Shown here: piece after piece, positions 30,064 through 44,269 of the stretch | Numbering within the stretch: position 1 is the first letter of the stretch | Layout of the letters: every line of letters starts with the position of its first letter | Notes under the pieces: generated by a model | Told to the model about the DNA's origin: nothing | The model's database searches: none | The model's input: the letters and a program-made list of their open reading frames with translations, nothing else | Translations under genes and position numbers: made by a program | Source of the DNA: Burhinus oedicnemus | Lineage: Eukaryota; Chordata; Aves; Charadriiformes; Burhinidae | Length of the DNA: 64,000 nt | Assembly: GCA_008921705.1 (NCBI GenBank) | Contig: VFFE01008476.1 | Coordinates: forward strand, 1,703-65,702 | Direction of reading: 5' to 3'

Positions 30064-30131
30064 CTTTTCCCAAATGCCATATCATTAGCAAGCCCTATTT
30101 TGGCTGTCTTTGTGAAATAGTAGAAAGGTTT
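30064..30131 (-). pseudogene. SEL1L2: SEL1L2 relic exon (KALYYFLKAAKAG...MAFIGK region)
   Basis: A 68-nt minus-strand exon with acceptor ttattttaaag and donor aaaag|gtatgt. It reads KPFYYFTKTAKIGLANDMAF then GK, closely matching the Sel1 repeat KALxYFLKAAKAGSANAMAFIGK of SEL1L2, including both exon boundaries. One codon is missing between MAF and GK. This is the best preserved of the relics and its splice sites still look functional. Confidence 0.75.
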
Positions 30132-33100
30132 CTTTAAAATAAAACAGTCTTCCCACCCACTCCCAAAAAGCTGAAACAAGCTTGATACATTTTCACTTTG
30201 TTTTATATGCATTGAAAAGTATGAAAATGCACAAAAATGGGTTGCCCTGATTAGGTTCTTAATCTGTAATTTCTTGCAAAAAGCAATTACTGCACGTGCA
30301 GTCCCACTCAACAGAGATTCATGAAGACAACATAGCCATAGTTTAGTGTGGGAGGTAGAAAGTGGCTGAATTTGAGGTCATATGAGAACAGTTACGTATT
30401 TCCACTGAAAAGACTTCTCTCTAAAGAACAAGGTCAGGTTAACTCTACTAGAACCACACAAACCAGCAATCTGAAATGTTTGTTGCAGTGAATATATGGA
30501 AGATGCATTACTTTTTGTGAAAACATGCATTAGGGTTCATAAATATTACCACTTAAAATACATTCCCTGTTCTGCCCAGCTGATGATAGTATCTCCGAAA
30601 GTGCTCAGCAAAGTATAAAATATAATCAATATATATGTGTGTATGATTTATATTTATGTCTTTTTGAGAGGGCAAGCCTTAGGCATAAGAAAGTACTTGC
30701 AGCTTTGTTATTTTGCAAAGCCTTGAGGACTATGCTGACCTAGTAAGTCAGAAGTCGTTCCATCTCTTCTGACAGCAGGAATAGAAAGAGAAGAGACTCA
30801 CTTCCTGATTTAATTGCTTTTCCTACAGCACTGAAGTGAGAAGGAACTTTCTTCTAGTTTCATTCTGTCTGGCAGCTTCAGTCCCCCTTTAGTTGGAGAC
30901 CTAGAACCAGATTTGCAGGTTATTATCTTTTTGTCATATTTCTAGGTTTTATAACTATTGCAATATTAGCAATTCTTAGGCTCTAGATCACAGTCTGATT
31001 ATTCTGAGCACAGTGAAAGCAAGTACAAGAACTAGCTTCCACCACAAGAAGCCTTAAAATGCGATCTGCTCTTCTGTGAGCTTTTCAGCTCAGTAGGCTG
31101 TGTCTGTGTTAGCAAATAGCGTGGAGCAGCGGATGTGGATCTGCAGAAACAAACCGGTAGCATTGCAGGCTCGGTGTACTCGCTATATATGTTTTGAAGG
31201 GGGGGGGAGGGCTACATCTGACTAGTTAAGATCTCGTTCTGTGAATTAAATGCCCGTTAATTGTCTGAAGTGCAGTTCGAATTTAATTTCAGCTGAAACT
31301 AGTCTAGTTAGCACACACCAAAAATGGTCCACAATGTGAACCAAAGCAGATAAGTGGGGACAATCGGGAGATCTACTTTGAAAATGCATTCTTAAACAAA
31401 ATTAACACACCCATGACCTTTTGTGTGAAAGATGCTGTTGCAGTAGTGCAAACACAAGAAGTTTATATCCTGAGTGCGTAATGAATCCATGTATCTGAAA
31501 TAGATCCAGTTGAAACCAATGGCTTAATACCTTCCCACAAATCCTTGGTTTCTATTATTTTCTGAGCCCAAAACACAGGCCCTAATGACTTGTAAAATAA
31601 CAATCTTTGTGTATGACAGTGATTATCTTGAGCAAAACTCAGGAAACACTGTTAGAGCAGAGGGCTAAAACCCCTCCGCATACATACCCAAATCAGTATT
31701 TACTTTTGTGCTGCTCTCTTTTTGCCTGAACACTTTTAACAAAATATTTGAGAGTGTCCCCCAAACCCTCTGTTACCCAACATATAGCTTAGTGGGTGAA
31801 GGCTCAACTTTAACTGCTCTATCTTCAATCTTTTGAACCTAACAGCAGTTATTGGTAAACTGTAAGACCTAACGGTGAGATGAAATAGCAGTATATCGTA
31901 AAACAAAGACACCAAAACAGCCAGCTTATGTTAAACATAATGAGACTGTGCATAAACTTGTCAGGTAACTAGAATAAACATGGGCAAGAAAATATTTCCA
32001 ATGGTCTTCAATTCTCCTTTTAGTAATTATTGGACGCTTCAGAAAAGCAAGAACAGTATCTTCATGTAAGATCACGTCTTACTAACGGCAAAATTCCTGA
32101 ACAAGTCAGCACAGAGTGGATTGTTTTGGGGGAATTGGGGAAGATACGTAGACAGCTTTCTTTGTTAAGAAATAATGCCTTGGCTCTACTACTATTGTTG
32201 TAGCATGATTCAGGATAACTGGCCTGCCCAAGTATATTGGTGAAATGTGAAAAGTTACTAAAAAACCTCTGACAAATCATCAAACTGATTGTTTTGCTAA
32301 TGGCTCGACAGAAGCTGGATCTAAGAATGAGAGAAGCAGACAGAGCCTCCGCTCCTGCCCTGTGTGAGGCAAAAGGGAAGAACTAAAAGTTGGAAAAAGA
32401 GTCAGCGCCAGGGCTTACACTGCAGATTGTCAACAGTTTGCCCTACGTGTGGCTGCAGATACAAGGCCAACAAGAAGTGGGAAATAATGATCATATTTAC
32501 CAAAATGTAGGGTATTTCTGTGAGCTCTGTATTTACTGTTGCTAAACTAATGGAACTATTTCAGGACTGCTGGCTTGCAAAATAAGATACTTTCATTTTA
32601 CCATCACTCATGTAAACTTGACGTTCTACTGATGTGGCATTAAGGATAATATTATCTTACATGAAAACAAAATAATATAAGAAAACTCAAATTGATTATA
32701 TTAACTTCAAATCGTAAACTATGGTTTCAGCCATTACAAATACAACTTCTTATGAAGCTCACCGTACTTTAGGAGTAAAGTTAAAAGTAAAAATATGTGA
32801 CAAGGTACAACATGGCTACATTTTTTTTTAAAGTACAGTATAATCTTGTGATTAGGGAAAATTCTAGTTAATACTTCAGCATCAGGGTCAACATTGCTCC
32901 TGCCTCTACCCACCACTTGCAGAATGGAGGTCATCACCAGTTCCCACAGGAAGCTTAGTCAGCTCTGTTAAGTAAATCGCAATACTATGGTCTTAAATTG
33001 TATGGTGAAGCTTAACACCTACTCTTGCAGCTAATGTAGGGTACAGTCATTTGTAAAGAAAAAAGTATTTGGGGAACTCATCACTCAAATGGCTGAGCAG

Positions 33101-33924
33101 ATTCTGCTTATAATGTCAGGGAAGCAATACCGGTCTCGTGAGCTATGGCTCTGCTGGCTGAGCTTGATTTCTATGAAATCTTAAATGTAGTTCTCTCACG
33201 CTTTGCAAGACCAAATAAGGTCTAAGTATAATCAAATGTGAAGCCATTAAAGCTGCAAAGTTCTACAGTCAGATTAATTTCTTGGCTTAAAGCACTAGTG
33301 CACAGTTGAAATTTGAGATGCAAGTCTACAGTGGCACAAAATGCATCAAACTGTATCTGGTGGAAGCTCTGCAAATTTTTTTCTTAGAGTAAGTCAGCTA
33401 CTCAAAGCAGAAACATTTTTGAAGAAGAAGTATACCCATTTGATTTAGTTAAGATTTCATAGGCACACTTTGGAAATTCTGGTGAAGGATGGCAAAAAAA
33501 TTAACGTCTTGGTGGTGAAATCCGAGTTCCTCCTCTAAGTTATCTTTTTTTCATTAAAAACCAAACCAAACAAACAAACAAAAAAACCCTAACCCAAAAC
33601 CCTCAAGTTTTGGATCTGGTCTAGAATAAAAATGTTTTTGAGATCTCAAAAACACCGCCGTTATTTCCTGTGTAGGCTACCTTGAACAAGATGTAGTGCA
33701 GTAAATTGGCGGCAATGGCTCAGAAATGGACATAATCACATAATCGTAACAGCTGGGAACTCACAGATCAAGCCTGTAATGGAAACTGATACGGAATCTG
33801 GGGTATGTCATTTTTGCTGTGTATTCCAAGTTTTTCAGTAGCTACCATCTGGAATTAAAAACGTTAATGATGATGATGATTATGAGATTAGAAGGATAAA
33901 AATCTACAACAGCACCCACAGATA
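30132..33924. other. AT-rich DNA within the SEL1L2 locus
   Basis: Intronic sequence of the former SEL1L2. It contains a G-run at about 31199-31208 and a (caaa)n/A-rich patch near 33556-33605. A minus-strand frame at 32062-32283 was examined and shows only a coincidental GQ match. Confidence 0.45.
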
Positions 33925-33990
33925 TTATAGCAAATCTCCTTCCATGTACCCAAGGAAATAGTACTGCACCATGTGTAAAATATTCTTGTA
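33925..33990 (-). pseudogene. SEL1L2: SEL1L2 relic exon (EILDWDIYQYYKFLAERGD region)
   Basis: The minus strand reads NILHMVQYYFLGYMEGDLL followed by TAA and, seven codons on, TAG. It aligns to the family stretch EILDWDIYQYYKFLAERGDV with lost codons (WD and K). Two in-frame stops make this segment clearly non-coding now. It falls between the relics at 30.1 and 37.3 kb, as gene order requires. Confidence 0.6.
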
Positions 33991-36530
33991 GATTTTTAAA
34001 AAAATTTTGATTTAATTGATTTTAATTTTATGTATGTATTTTTTGTAAGGAAGAAACAGTTCTTCAGAGCCTTTAAAATGGATGAAGGGGAAAGATGAGT
34101 GCGTAATTCATGTACCCTTTGCAGCCCACTATCCCACGCAAGAGGGAAGGTTCAGAGGAAAAAAAACCAAAACGCCAAAACCAAACATCTGTACAGTTTA
34201 AAAGATGATGCTGGGATGTTAAAAGAGGAAGAAATAGAATGAGGAAGACAACTTCCACAGGTTGAACTCTGAAATGTTAGTTAAGTATAGAGAAAAAGCA
34301 TGCTGAACCACTTGAGAGGCTTTTGACCAAGGCAGTGGAAGCCTCATAGTTAAGTGACAATATCTAAATACGAGTGCAACATGGCATACTGGTTTTCTTC
34401 AACTGCTATCCTAACAATCTTTTATTGTACATTTGCAGCTTAAACTGTTACCTAGTACAGAACTCCTTGTTGGTCATGGCGTTTTGTCCTTTTTAATCTT
34501 GTCTACTGTAGAACTACAGGAAATGTCTGAAAGGAATTACAGGAAAAGAAATGTATTTTTCAGGTTCTCTGCGGGAGACTGGAGCAGGCTGCCAGCCAGA
34601 AGTTTCAAAAGAAGTCTTGCTATGTGAGATGCTATGGGAGTGTGGAGCAGCTGAGGAACAGAGAATTACCATTATACAAACCTTCTAGTTCCTGGCTGAA
34701 CAAGATGGATTTCTTGTAGAAACTGAATTACAAGCTGATGCAAATCCCTAATATGTGTGACAAAGAAGTGTCACAGCGAAGTGGGGAAAAAAACATCCGG
34801 TGTCAGAGCTCTGACAGGATGAACCCAAGAGGGGCTGCTGCCCTGGGTGTCTGTGGAGTGCATCAAATGAAATGTAGGTAAGTAAAATTGTTTTACTGAC
34901 AAAAAAAACCTGGCACACAGAAGGTGGAATGAGCAGGTCTGACTTGTAGGGACAAGGGAAGGAAGCAAATGGTGCTGGGCCAACAGGTGCCTTTTCTTCT
35001 CTCCACCTGACGCCATCCAAGGCAGTTTGCATCAGCTTCTCTGAAGTGGGTTGCAGTCACGGGGTAGGTACCAAACTGTGCCAGGTGTGGTATCCCACTC
35101 CTTTGAAATGCAGACTTCATGGGGAAGAGCAAACGGAGATCCTGCCAGCGTACTTGGTGGATTCAGTTCAGCCCCGCATACTTGTTTCTTCCATCTTAAG
35201 AAGGAAGAAAAAAAGGCAAAATGAGTGGAGGGAGAGCCCTCGCTTTGGAAAAGAAATTCTTGCTTAATCCAGGATTGGGCAAAGTTGATATAAATCTTGA
35301 TTTGAATTTGATTAGCATGTATATGAGTCATTTACAGTCATTTATCTGTTTGTTTTTTTTTTTCCCTAGTGCTTTTGTCCTAAACCTGTTATTTTGCTCT
35401 GCAAAAGTGAGGCAGTGATCAGCTGCTTTTCTGTTATCCTCTGAGGGAAGAGTTCTGCAGGTGCTGAATTGTAATCAGAAACAGTGGAGAACGATCACTA
35501 CGATTTACAAGGAGGCTTCAGGTAAATACCCTGCTGAGGAAGAGAAGGAAGAGGTTCTGATCAGAGAAAGATAACTGCTTCTGCCTGAAAGTTAAACAGG
35601 TGCCCTTGAGGAGAGACCACACAGGGACCACAGGTTCAATCAGCTCCAGAGACGTGGTAATCACTAGATGGGTCATTTACCTAAGTAGTCTAGAGGCCGC
35701 AATAGCTATTCGTTACTGCAGAGCTATCAAAATTACAGTTCTCTTTTTTCCTTCTTTTCATGGGCTTTCTTCCCTGAGCATATAGAGAGCAAACCAGGAA
35801 AGCCATTATATTAAATAGCTCTTAAATAAGGTGGAACAATGAGCTTGGTTATAAGTAGTTTTTATAAATGGTACTGAAGAAGAAAAAAAATCCAGAGAGG
35901 ACAGTCTACAGCTATTAACACAAATGATTTCCACTCATGTGTTCGGGAAGTTCTTAGTCCAAATTAACCGAACTTCCTACGTTTGAGCAAGTAATATCAC
36001 AAGAGATTGATAATCTTTCCTTTGAGCAGGGGAGTAGAAGAAGAAGAATAAAGATGAGCATTCAAATCAGTGTCATCCGATGAAGGGTAGACTCATGCCA
36101 AAGAAATCTGGAAGTTCCAACTGCCTGAGACACAACCTGGCACACCAGTCAAAACAAGTTATTAAAAGCTGCATGGATAAAGAGGATAGGTTAAAGAGGC
36201 CAGACAGTTGATACCCATGAAAGAGAGATGTGTTCCTGTGTTGATAAGACTAATCTATTTGCTTAGACATTCAGCTGGGATGCAGAAGATTTGTATTCAG
36301 TTTCAGGTTTTATAAAGACAGCCCATGCTCCCTGGACAGTTAGTTATTTGACCTCTTCTGTGGTTCCTATATGAGAAATTGGTGTAACAGTTCTCTCGTT
36401 CACGGTCATGTGCTGGTAACCAACAGAAAAGATCACTGCTAAGGTGCTCTAACCCCATGCTCCATCCTCTGAAAGATAGTTCAGAGAAACAAGAACGGAT
36501 GTTTTCTTTCTGAAAGCTTTGCTTATGAAA

Positions 36531-36803
36531 TATAGAATCATAGAATGGTTTAGTTTGGAAGGGACCTTAACGATCATCTAGTTCCAACCCTCCTGCCATG
36601 GGCAAGGACACCTCCCACTAGACCTGGTTGTTCAAAGCCTCATCCAACCTGGCCTTGAACACTTTCCGGGGATGGGGCCTCCACAGCTTCCCTGGGCAAC
36701 CTGTTCCAGTGCCTCACCACCCTCACAGTCAAGAATTTCTTCCTGAGATCTAATCTAAATCTACCCTCTTCCAGTTTGAAGCCATTACCCCTCGTTCTCA
36801 TTG
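36531..36803 (-). mobile_element. CR1 LINE 3' fragment
   Basis: Opens tatagaatcatagaatggtt, then ggaagggacc, atctagttccaaccctcctg, ccaacctggccttgaacact, ctgttccagtgcctcaccac and ends at cccctcgttctca. About 270 bp, typical 5'-truncated CR1 in antisense to the plus strand. Confidence 0.95.
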
Positions 36804-37223
36804 AAACCCATTAATCAAAACATAGTTTGATGCATGGTGGTTTGCTTGATCCAATGTTTACTGAAGTCAGCAGAAATCTTTCACTGGATGTTTAATGTCT
36901 TCCCCTCCCTGTCTTGCTGCGAAAAATGCTCAAGATTAAAAGCCCTTGGGTTGAGTATTGAGGCAACAAGGATCCAGAAAAATTAATCTGAAGAGTTACA
37001 TAGTTGATAGTTTAAAAGTAATCGTAGCCCTAGAGTTAAGAGACAGTGTTAGTGTAAGTACTGTTGCAGCCATGACGATTCACAGGTATAAGGGAAATAA
37101 AGTTGTTTAACTTAAGTTCTAAATCAACTTTAAATACGTTTATTCTTACTTTTATTACACTTATCCCCATAGTCTGAACTGCAGAACAGAATGCCCAAGA
37201 AGCTGAACGCTGACCCAATAAAC

Positions 37224-37388
37224 CTTTGTATTTCATCAGGTAAAGCAATTGAATTTTGAAGTTGTAAGTGCCATTGTTTGAACTTCTGGAATTCTTTGCT
37301 TGAGACATAACCTTCATTAGGTAACACTGTCTTGAATTTGCCTTATTTTCCCACAAAGACTGATAATAATAACAATCTAGAATACAGT
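37224..37388 (-). pseudogene. SEL1L2: SEL1L2 relic exon (NCEAALSYYKKVADY region)
   Basis: On the minus strand an acceptor cttacctacag is followed by (A)AC TGT..., giving NCILDCYYYQSLWENKA. The family exon starts at the same split codon and reads NCEVALSYYKKVADYIA. In a shifted frame GYVSSKEFQKF and NSIALPDEIQ resemble the rest of the exon (YIADTFEK...VEKVRLTERPE). A frameshift and extra sequence separate the two halves, so the exon is broken. Confidence 0.5.
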
Positions 37389-40300
37389 CTGTAGGTAAGC
37401 AACCAGACACGGGAGGAGCATGCGGTACAAGAAAGGCTGTGTCCAGCTGCAGCCCACCCAGCTCTGCTCCAGGACAAGTAATGGTTGTCTTAGCAGCTTG
37501 CTCATTGGGAAGAGCTCAACGCCATAGCCTCCAAGTGGTGAGATTCAAGCTCTGGGGACACCAGTGTCAGCTCCATACAAACTTAACGTGCAAGGATGTG
37601 GGCAATGCTGAAGGAAGCCAGGGAGGTAGTTCCTGAAACTGCAGGATTTTGTTTTGATGGAAATGAGGAGGATTTCTTTTTTTGCCTCTGCTGGAAAAAA
37701 TAAAATTTTAATGTAGTCTCCTTTCTCTCCCACTCCTGTTCTGTGATTCACATATCCTGCCTTATTTTATTACAAATAAGAGCTACATGATAAACTTCTC
37801 TAGTCATCATTTTGGTGCGTAAGTGCGTAAGTGTAAATACATGGAACACAATTTGTAATTACTGGGACAAATTCAATATGTCCACAGAGTGTTTTGAGGG
37901 GTTTTGATTATAATCTACTTATTTTGTCTTTCTGCTAATAGTTTCCGGAGTGATTTTTATGCCTCTAAGACAAATTAACTGATGAAACTGGATTGAAAAG
38001 TAGGATTTGGTTCTAAAGACCAACATTCCTAAAAGGTCTTCAAATTCTACAGCTACAGGATTTTTATGAAGAAGCGGCACACAAGTGGTCTTCAGGTAAG
38101 ACACTTTCCATAGTATGTGTAGTAAGTAAATGTGTCTTGAAAATTCTGCTTGATCTCACTTGATATTTATTTTACTATCCATTATGTCTTTAAGACTATA
38201 TTTTCTATACCGTATTATTGCACAGCGATAAATGGTTCAACAAAATTAAAAATTAACAGGATGAAAAATGGGAATAAGACTATGTACTTTTACTATTAAT
38301 TGCCTGGTTTGTACAGATAAGGGAGTATACAAAGTACAATGTTATCAGTTTAATCTATGCTACTTTGGACATTACCATACTTATAGTTCATTAACAGTAA
38401 TGTTTTTGCTCTGTAGGTTTTATAACAGTAAAGTTGCTTAGCAACCTTAACTCCAAGATAATGGTGCCTTGCTGCCTGTGATTAAAGAATGTATTTTCCT
38501 GTATTCTGTTTATGATATATCTCACTTACTTGTTTTCTTGTTTGCAAACTCTGTTCCTCATTTTTTTATTCCAAATATAGCAAGGTATGTATGCATTCCT
38601 TGAATAATTTTATATTTAAAATTCACCATCGTCACCTACTCAAGTGAATGCAAATAGCACAATAGTATTATGAAAAAACCCACACTGTACACTAATGCAA
38701 AGAACATAAAATGGAGAAGCAGTCTATACAACTGCTACTGATACTGCTGAATAAATCTTTAAAACCTTTTCAGCAGAAGTACATTGCTAGTAACTGTGGA
38801 TAATGCTCTAGTTCTATGATTTAATTCTCCTCTTAAATAAATAAACAGAAAGCTATGGGACTTGCCCATATGCAATGCTATACTTTGGAACTGGTCCAAA
38901 GAAGTGAAATACTATACTTTAGGTGGTAGCAAATGTCTTCCAATACTGCTAGTAGATGGAACGATTAGTTTAGTAGTATTTGCGGAAGTCCATTGGACCT
39001 CAACACTAATGGTATTCTGAGCTAATATCTGAAGGATGGCACACATTAAAATGGATATGGGGTGACATTATCTATTTAATATATTTCAAATGATTCTGTT
39101 AATTCCTACAGAGCTTATCACCATGGTTACCGTGACAGAAATTAAACAAAAAGGAAAAAATTTAAATTAATCCACCCTGAATAAGATTCCAATGGGACTG
39201 AGAGTCTCATTTCAACATTGGGAGCCACATTGACAAGTGACAGTTCTTCAGCTAATAGTAGAACCCGTGCCTGCTGGAAGGAGGGGTTCTGTCCCCGGGT
39301 TTGGTGTCTCTGTCATAAATTATTTTCGAGATTGCACCGTGTAGGAAATGGTGGTTTTGGAATGGAGGCCTAGGTAGGAGCTACTGATGTAAACTCTCTG
39401 CTTCCAATAGGCGGCAATTAAGTCAGTAATACTTCATGGTGTGGAGATTTGTAAGTGAAGTACTAACATTGGTATGGATGCAATAGAAATGGAAATATGT
39501 GTATGTGACAGCACCAGAAGTTACAGCAGAGTAAGTGTTACAAGACGGGGACCTGTATTGAACTCTCAGGACACTGCTGGCAGGACACCGCACCCCGTAG
39601 TAACGTTGAGGAGCGTGATGTTTAAATCCGAATGAGAAAGCTCGCACTCTGATAAGAGCACAGGTGCTTCCTCAGTGCAAGGTCCTCCATCCTAAACCCA
39701 GGAGGATGGCAACAAGTTGCAACATACCACATATGCCAATCCTTTCCTTTTCCCCCAACAGGAAAACATACATTTCAAACAAACAAACAAAAAAAAAATG
39801 GGCAAAACAGACAATGCATAGCAAGCTTGGCTAAGGCTTATGGAGCTACTGGACTAAAAGCAAAACACCAGCTACCCAAATAGGTAAATGTTTTGTCTTT
39901 GTGCTTCAGTATTACTTTCATTCTAAATTCAACTATCTTCATCCAAGAGATTTGAACAACTCCTGTGGTATGGCATTTAACTACCATTTTGAAGGGCTTC
40001 TAATATATCAAGTTGCTTGCAGTTCCCAACTGTTTATTTTTATTTCAACAATTACCCTTACTTAGAAATACAGGAATTCTGATCTAACAGAGCGTTTGGA
40101 GTAAGGTTTTAGTTGCTGCATTTGACTGACTTTCACTGCAGTGTTGGGTATGTGAGGACGTTACAGAAAGCAGGAGGGGACGGTATCTGTTGTATGCAAC
40201 TATGGTAATGTCTATAGTGAACTCATTGTTGCAGTAGTTTCTTTAGACCGATGATGTAAAACCTCAGCATTTGTGCAGTGAATTCCTGCTGCATCAGCCT

Positions 40301-43300
40301 GGTATTTCTTGAATTTTTTTGTAAAGAATACTTTAAAAAACAGATGTGTTACCTCAATAGAAGTTGGAAGTTGTTCCGTGTAGGATATAGTCCCTCTACA
40401 TGAAGCATTTGTTTCAAATGTCTACCTTCCAGATGTGTAACAAATTTGAGATTGTGTTTGGTGCTTAGTTGAAGCTGGAAACCCTGTCTACTCATCCTAT
40501 TGTTGCCATGGGATCTGAAGCAAATTTTAAAAAAGTATTCTTCACAAGGAAATTCATGGAAACAAAATGCGGAAACTTGATAAATGCAATACTAAGGCAT
40601 AACAGGAATATAGTAATGTCAATTAAAATACCCTCTTGAGTGACAGGGAATTCTGCTAAGTTTAGTTCACATTTACTTTACTCTCTATCTTGCACCAAAT
40701 AAGAATGCTTATACAAGTAAATCTTTGGCATCTGGAGATCCCCCTTTGCTTGAAATCAGGCATCAATTAAAACACTTTAGCTTATCCTGGACTAAATATT
40801 AGTCTGTACAAAACAGTACAGTGAGAAACATCCAGGAAGCTATTAACAGATGTACAAGGTTGAGGATCTCATCCACTGATAATTATGAATGAAACTAAGA
40901 GAATCTGGAACACCTGATTTCTTTTTGTAATGAGATCCCCAGTGGGGTGCTCACAGTGGTAATACTGGCTGGCTCTGGAGTTGAAGGCACACTAAATTAT
41001 AGTGAGTTGTAATGCGACATGAATCTGTTATGAATCATCAGAAAACAGCAGCTGGGAATAACGCCGTATTTTTAAGGGAATCCCTATAACTCCTGTAGTT
41101 AGTGCATATATAGTCACAAAGGAGTTTTTCTCAGCCCAAAATTCTTCTCAGTGACATCTGGTATGTAAGAAACTTGAGCAACTCAGAAAGCCTGCATTGT
41201 AATAAGTTAAGATATTTTCTATTTTTTAACTATAGCTAATGTTTTTCTGCTGGAAAACATTTCCCACAGGAAAGTATTTCGACCTTGGTAGCATTTAAAG
41301 ACAAACTATAACTTCAACAGCTAAATATAGTTTTCAGTGGTAGTGTAGAAGATCTGAAATAAAATAGTCAAAACAACTCTCACATTATACACTCACTCAA
41401 AATTCAGGTTTAAAATCTTCATGGGGAATAATATTTAATATTTAGTTAAACATTGCCAATTATCTCTGGAACCACAGAATAAAACAGAAGTCTCATACTT
41501 GTCAAAGTGACATGGAACAGCCTATTCCGTATGAATAAAGTTCTGAACATAAGTAATCCTTTTAAAGAATAAAAAAGAGTGCGTTAAAGGTTCAGTGGCT
41601 CTCATTAAAATTAGTTATTCCCAACACTGATCAGGAAATGTGATCCACTTAAAAAAATCTCAAAGAGGATACTGTCATTTTGATAATTACACGTGACCCC
41701 AATTTATGCTAAGATGTATGTAGAAGTAAACTACATCTTACTGCTATTCAAATATTTATAAGCTTTCCAGCTGAGCGGTGCTAATTAAAGCTTTATACAC
41801 TTAAAAAGAAAATTTAAACTAGTACTTTGGCTTTTATAAAGTCCTTTTTTTTTGACCAAGCTATCATACAGCAGCACAGCTGCAGTGGCATTATGTGCAG
41901 AAGGCCATCATAACTGAAGAGTATCTCAAGAGCTGCAATTTCCATTGCATTCAAATTTCCCATGACTTGTTTTGTTGGAATTGGTAGAGTCTAATGCAGA
42001 ATTGTGGGGTTCAAATTTTATTATTTAATCGGAATGTTTCCCAAGGCCTTTAAGAGTAGTCATAGAGAGTGTAGAGCACTGGTCTGAACACCAGTAGCTG
42101 TTATTCCACCGTCTGCAAGCTAACTACAATACATTTTTGTTGGCAAGAGAGATCTCTCAAGTTCTGTTTCTCCTCCCACACTCTCAGAGCAGTAGTTTCA
42201 ACATAATGTGACTATTACCTGGTGACATTAATATTAACATCAGGTTAGGGTTAATAACGTTAAAGGAATAAAAAAGATGAACTGGAAGCTAATTTTTACA
42301 GATAAAATGTCTAGTTCAGGCTTACATAAAGCCTCTGGTGAGAGAGAGGGCTCCTAAAGCCCTTTGCATTTATCAAAGCCAGAGCTGGATTTACACTGAA
42401 AGCTGCAGAAACCTAAAGGAAGCCACCAGAAGAAGGGCCAGTAAAGTACTGACAGGTTGCTGATAACCCAAATCAGTTTCTTCACCCAGATCAACCCTTG
42501 TGCCAGTGCAAGGGGAGGATGGCATGGGGTAAGAACAAGGGATCGAGGTAGAGATGATTCTTTATTTTGGCACCAGTGGTCTTGGTAATACCAGCATGGC
42601 CAACTTAAACTTTATGCGGAACTATAAGGTAGTTGTCTTTGGTGTAATGGAAATTCTGCTTGAGGATTAAGCAGAAGAGAAAAAAACATTTTCCCCGTTT
42701 TGTCACCGGTAATTCCGCTGGTTGAGAATGTATTGTTGTGAAGCTTGATTTCTGGGTAGAAAGTACGTGGTTTTGGAGGCCTTGTTTGTACCAGTCCCAT
42801 GGAGTTTTCCTTTGAGGAGAAAGAAGAGGAACAGAGTACGTACACGTGTGCGTGTGCATCCGTGTGTGTGCTACACAACTGCTTTGCACTTTGGTAGTCA
42901 TTTGGGCTGTTCTGGGGAATAAACGGGGAAGTACTTATTTGAAAAGGAAAAAGACATGCCCTGAAACTGATGGTTTCAAATGTTTGTCGCTAGCTAAAAT
43001 AATATTGCTCAGTGTTGTTACTACTTGATAAAGCTGACATTGGGCAGCAGTGCTGCAAAAGTTTAAGTGGAGAAGTATTCTTCCTCTCGTAGGGTGCCAC
43101 AGCCACGAGGGCTCTCTCTGTGGAGAGTGCTGTGTATCAGAGAGCCGCTCTTTATAGGAAGGTGCCTCAGGTACTGGAATCTTTCGATGCACGTGTCTCA
43201 AATTCTTACTGAGCATGCTGGATGCTTATTCTTCCATAATAAAGATGAGAGAGGGTATGCCACCACAAGTTATTTCTTGAATTCTTTTGTAGATGTTTGT

Positions 43301-44269
43301 GCTGTGAATGGCCGCTAAAGACGTACAAATTGCTGCCTTATTATGAAGAACACTCTTCCTTCTCAATCTGCTTTCCCTCATCTTCAAGTTCTCAATGAGA
43401 TTTTCAGCTATTTTTGTGTGTGTTTTCAAGGATTAGAAGTTTGCATTATCTTGCATATTTCTTCCTTTGTTTTTGTTATGTTAAAACCTACAACTACTTT
43501 AAGGAGATGCTTATATCAAAGATTAGTACTTATAAATGCTATTAAAGCTAAACATAGTATTTTATTCAGGTATTGCTGTGCTTATTTTTAGTTAAGCTGC
43601 ATTCTAATGCAATGTCACTGGGTTTTAAGAGCTTTATTTCAATATATAATGTCTTTGACACATATAATATCTTATTTTTATAGAGCTATTTAATAGTAGT
43701 GCACTGATGTGATATAAATTAATAGCTTTATTTCTAATTTGGGCAATCATATTAATATAACTTCATAAACTAACATTATCTTATTGCAGTAATATTGTAA
43801 GATGGTACATATTATTATCACGTTTACTGTGCGGTTTATACTATGTTTGACATTTGACAATGGTCATACAGTTCAGACCACAGATTGCGTGTTCCCAGAC
43901 CACTGGCCGGTGTTCACCAGCTCATGTATGCTTGAAGAGAGCAGTGAGTGCTGTCAAGGGTGGTCTGGATCTCTTCCATTTCACGTTTTACCTTTTTTTT
44001 TTTTTTTCCTTACTTTCTGATCTTCCCCTTCACCTTTTCTATTTCCTGTTTTCTGTAATTATTTCTTTCTTCCTGTATTGCTCAGGGAGGACACTTCAGC
44101 CTTGGGAGCAGGTTTCTGCTTGTCCTTAAGAGGAGACTTAAAGGAACAGTGGCCAAATGAGAATGTTTCGAAAGATTAAAAATGGGGTAAGTACATAGGG
44201 TACTTTCTAGCCTCTATCTACTGAGTAGCACAGAGGCTTCTTGACCTCGATATAGTGCCTGAGTATTTA
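37389..44269. other. AT-rich DNA, no gene seen
   Basis: No convincing exon or repeat. Short open frames at 42.6-43.3 kb overlap on both strands and lack family features. This region should contain the 5' exons of SEL1L2 if they survive, but I could not find the MILGYRY or YYTFG motifs. Confidence 0.45.

Noticed and set aside
32062..32283. Minus-strand frame containing ILGQA, considered as the SEL1L2 SLGQLH segment
   Set aside because: Only three residues match and the surrounding sequence does not align.
38105..38140. TYYTYYG on the minus strand, considered as the SEL1L2 YYTFG motif
   Set aside because: Flanking residues do not match the expected MILGYRY continuation; a stop follows at once.
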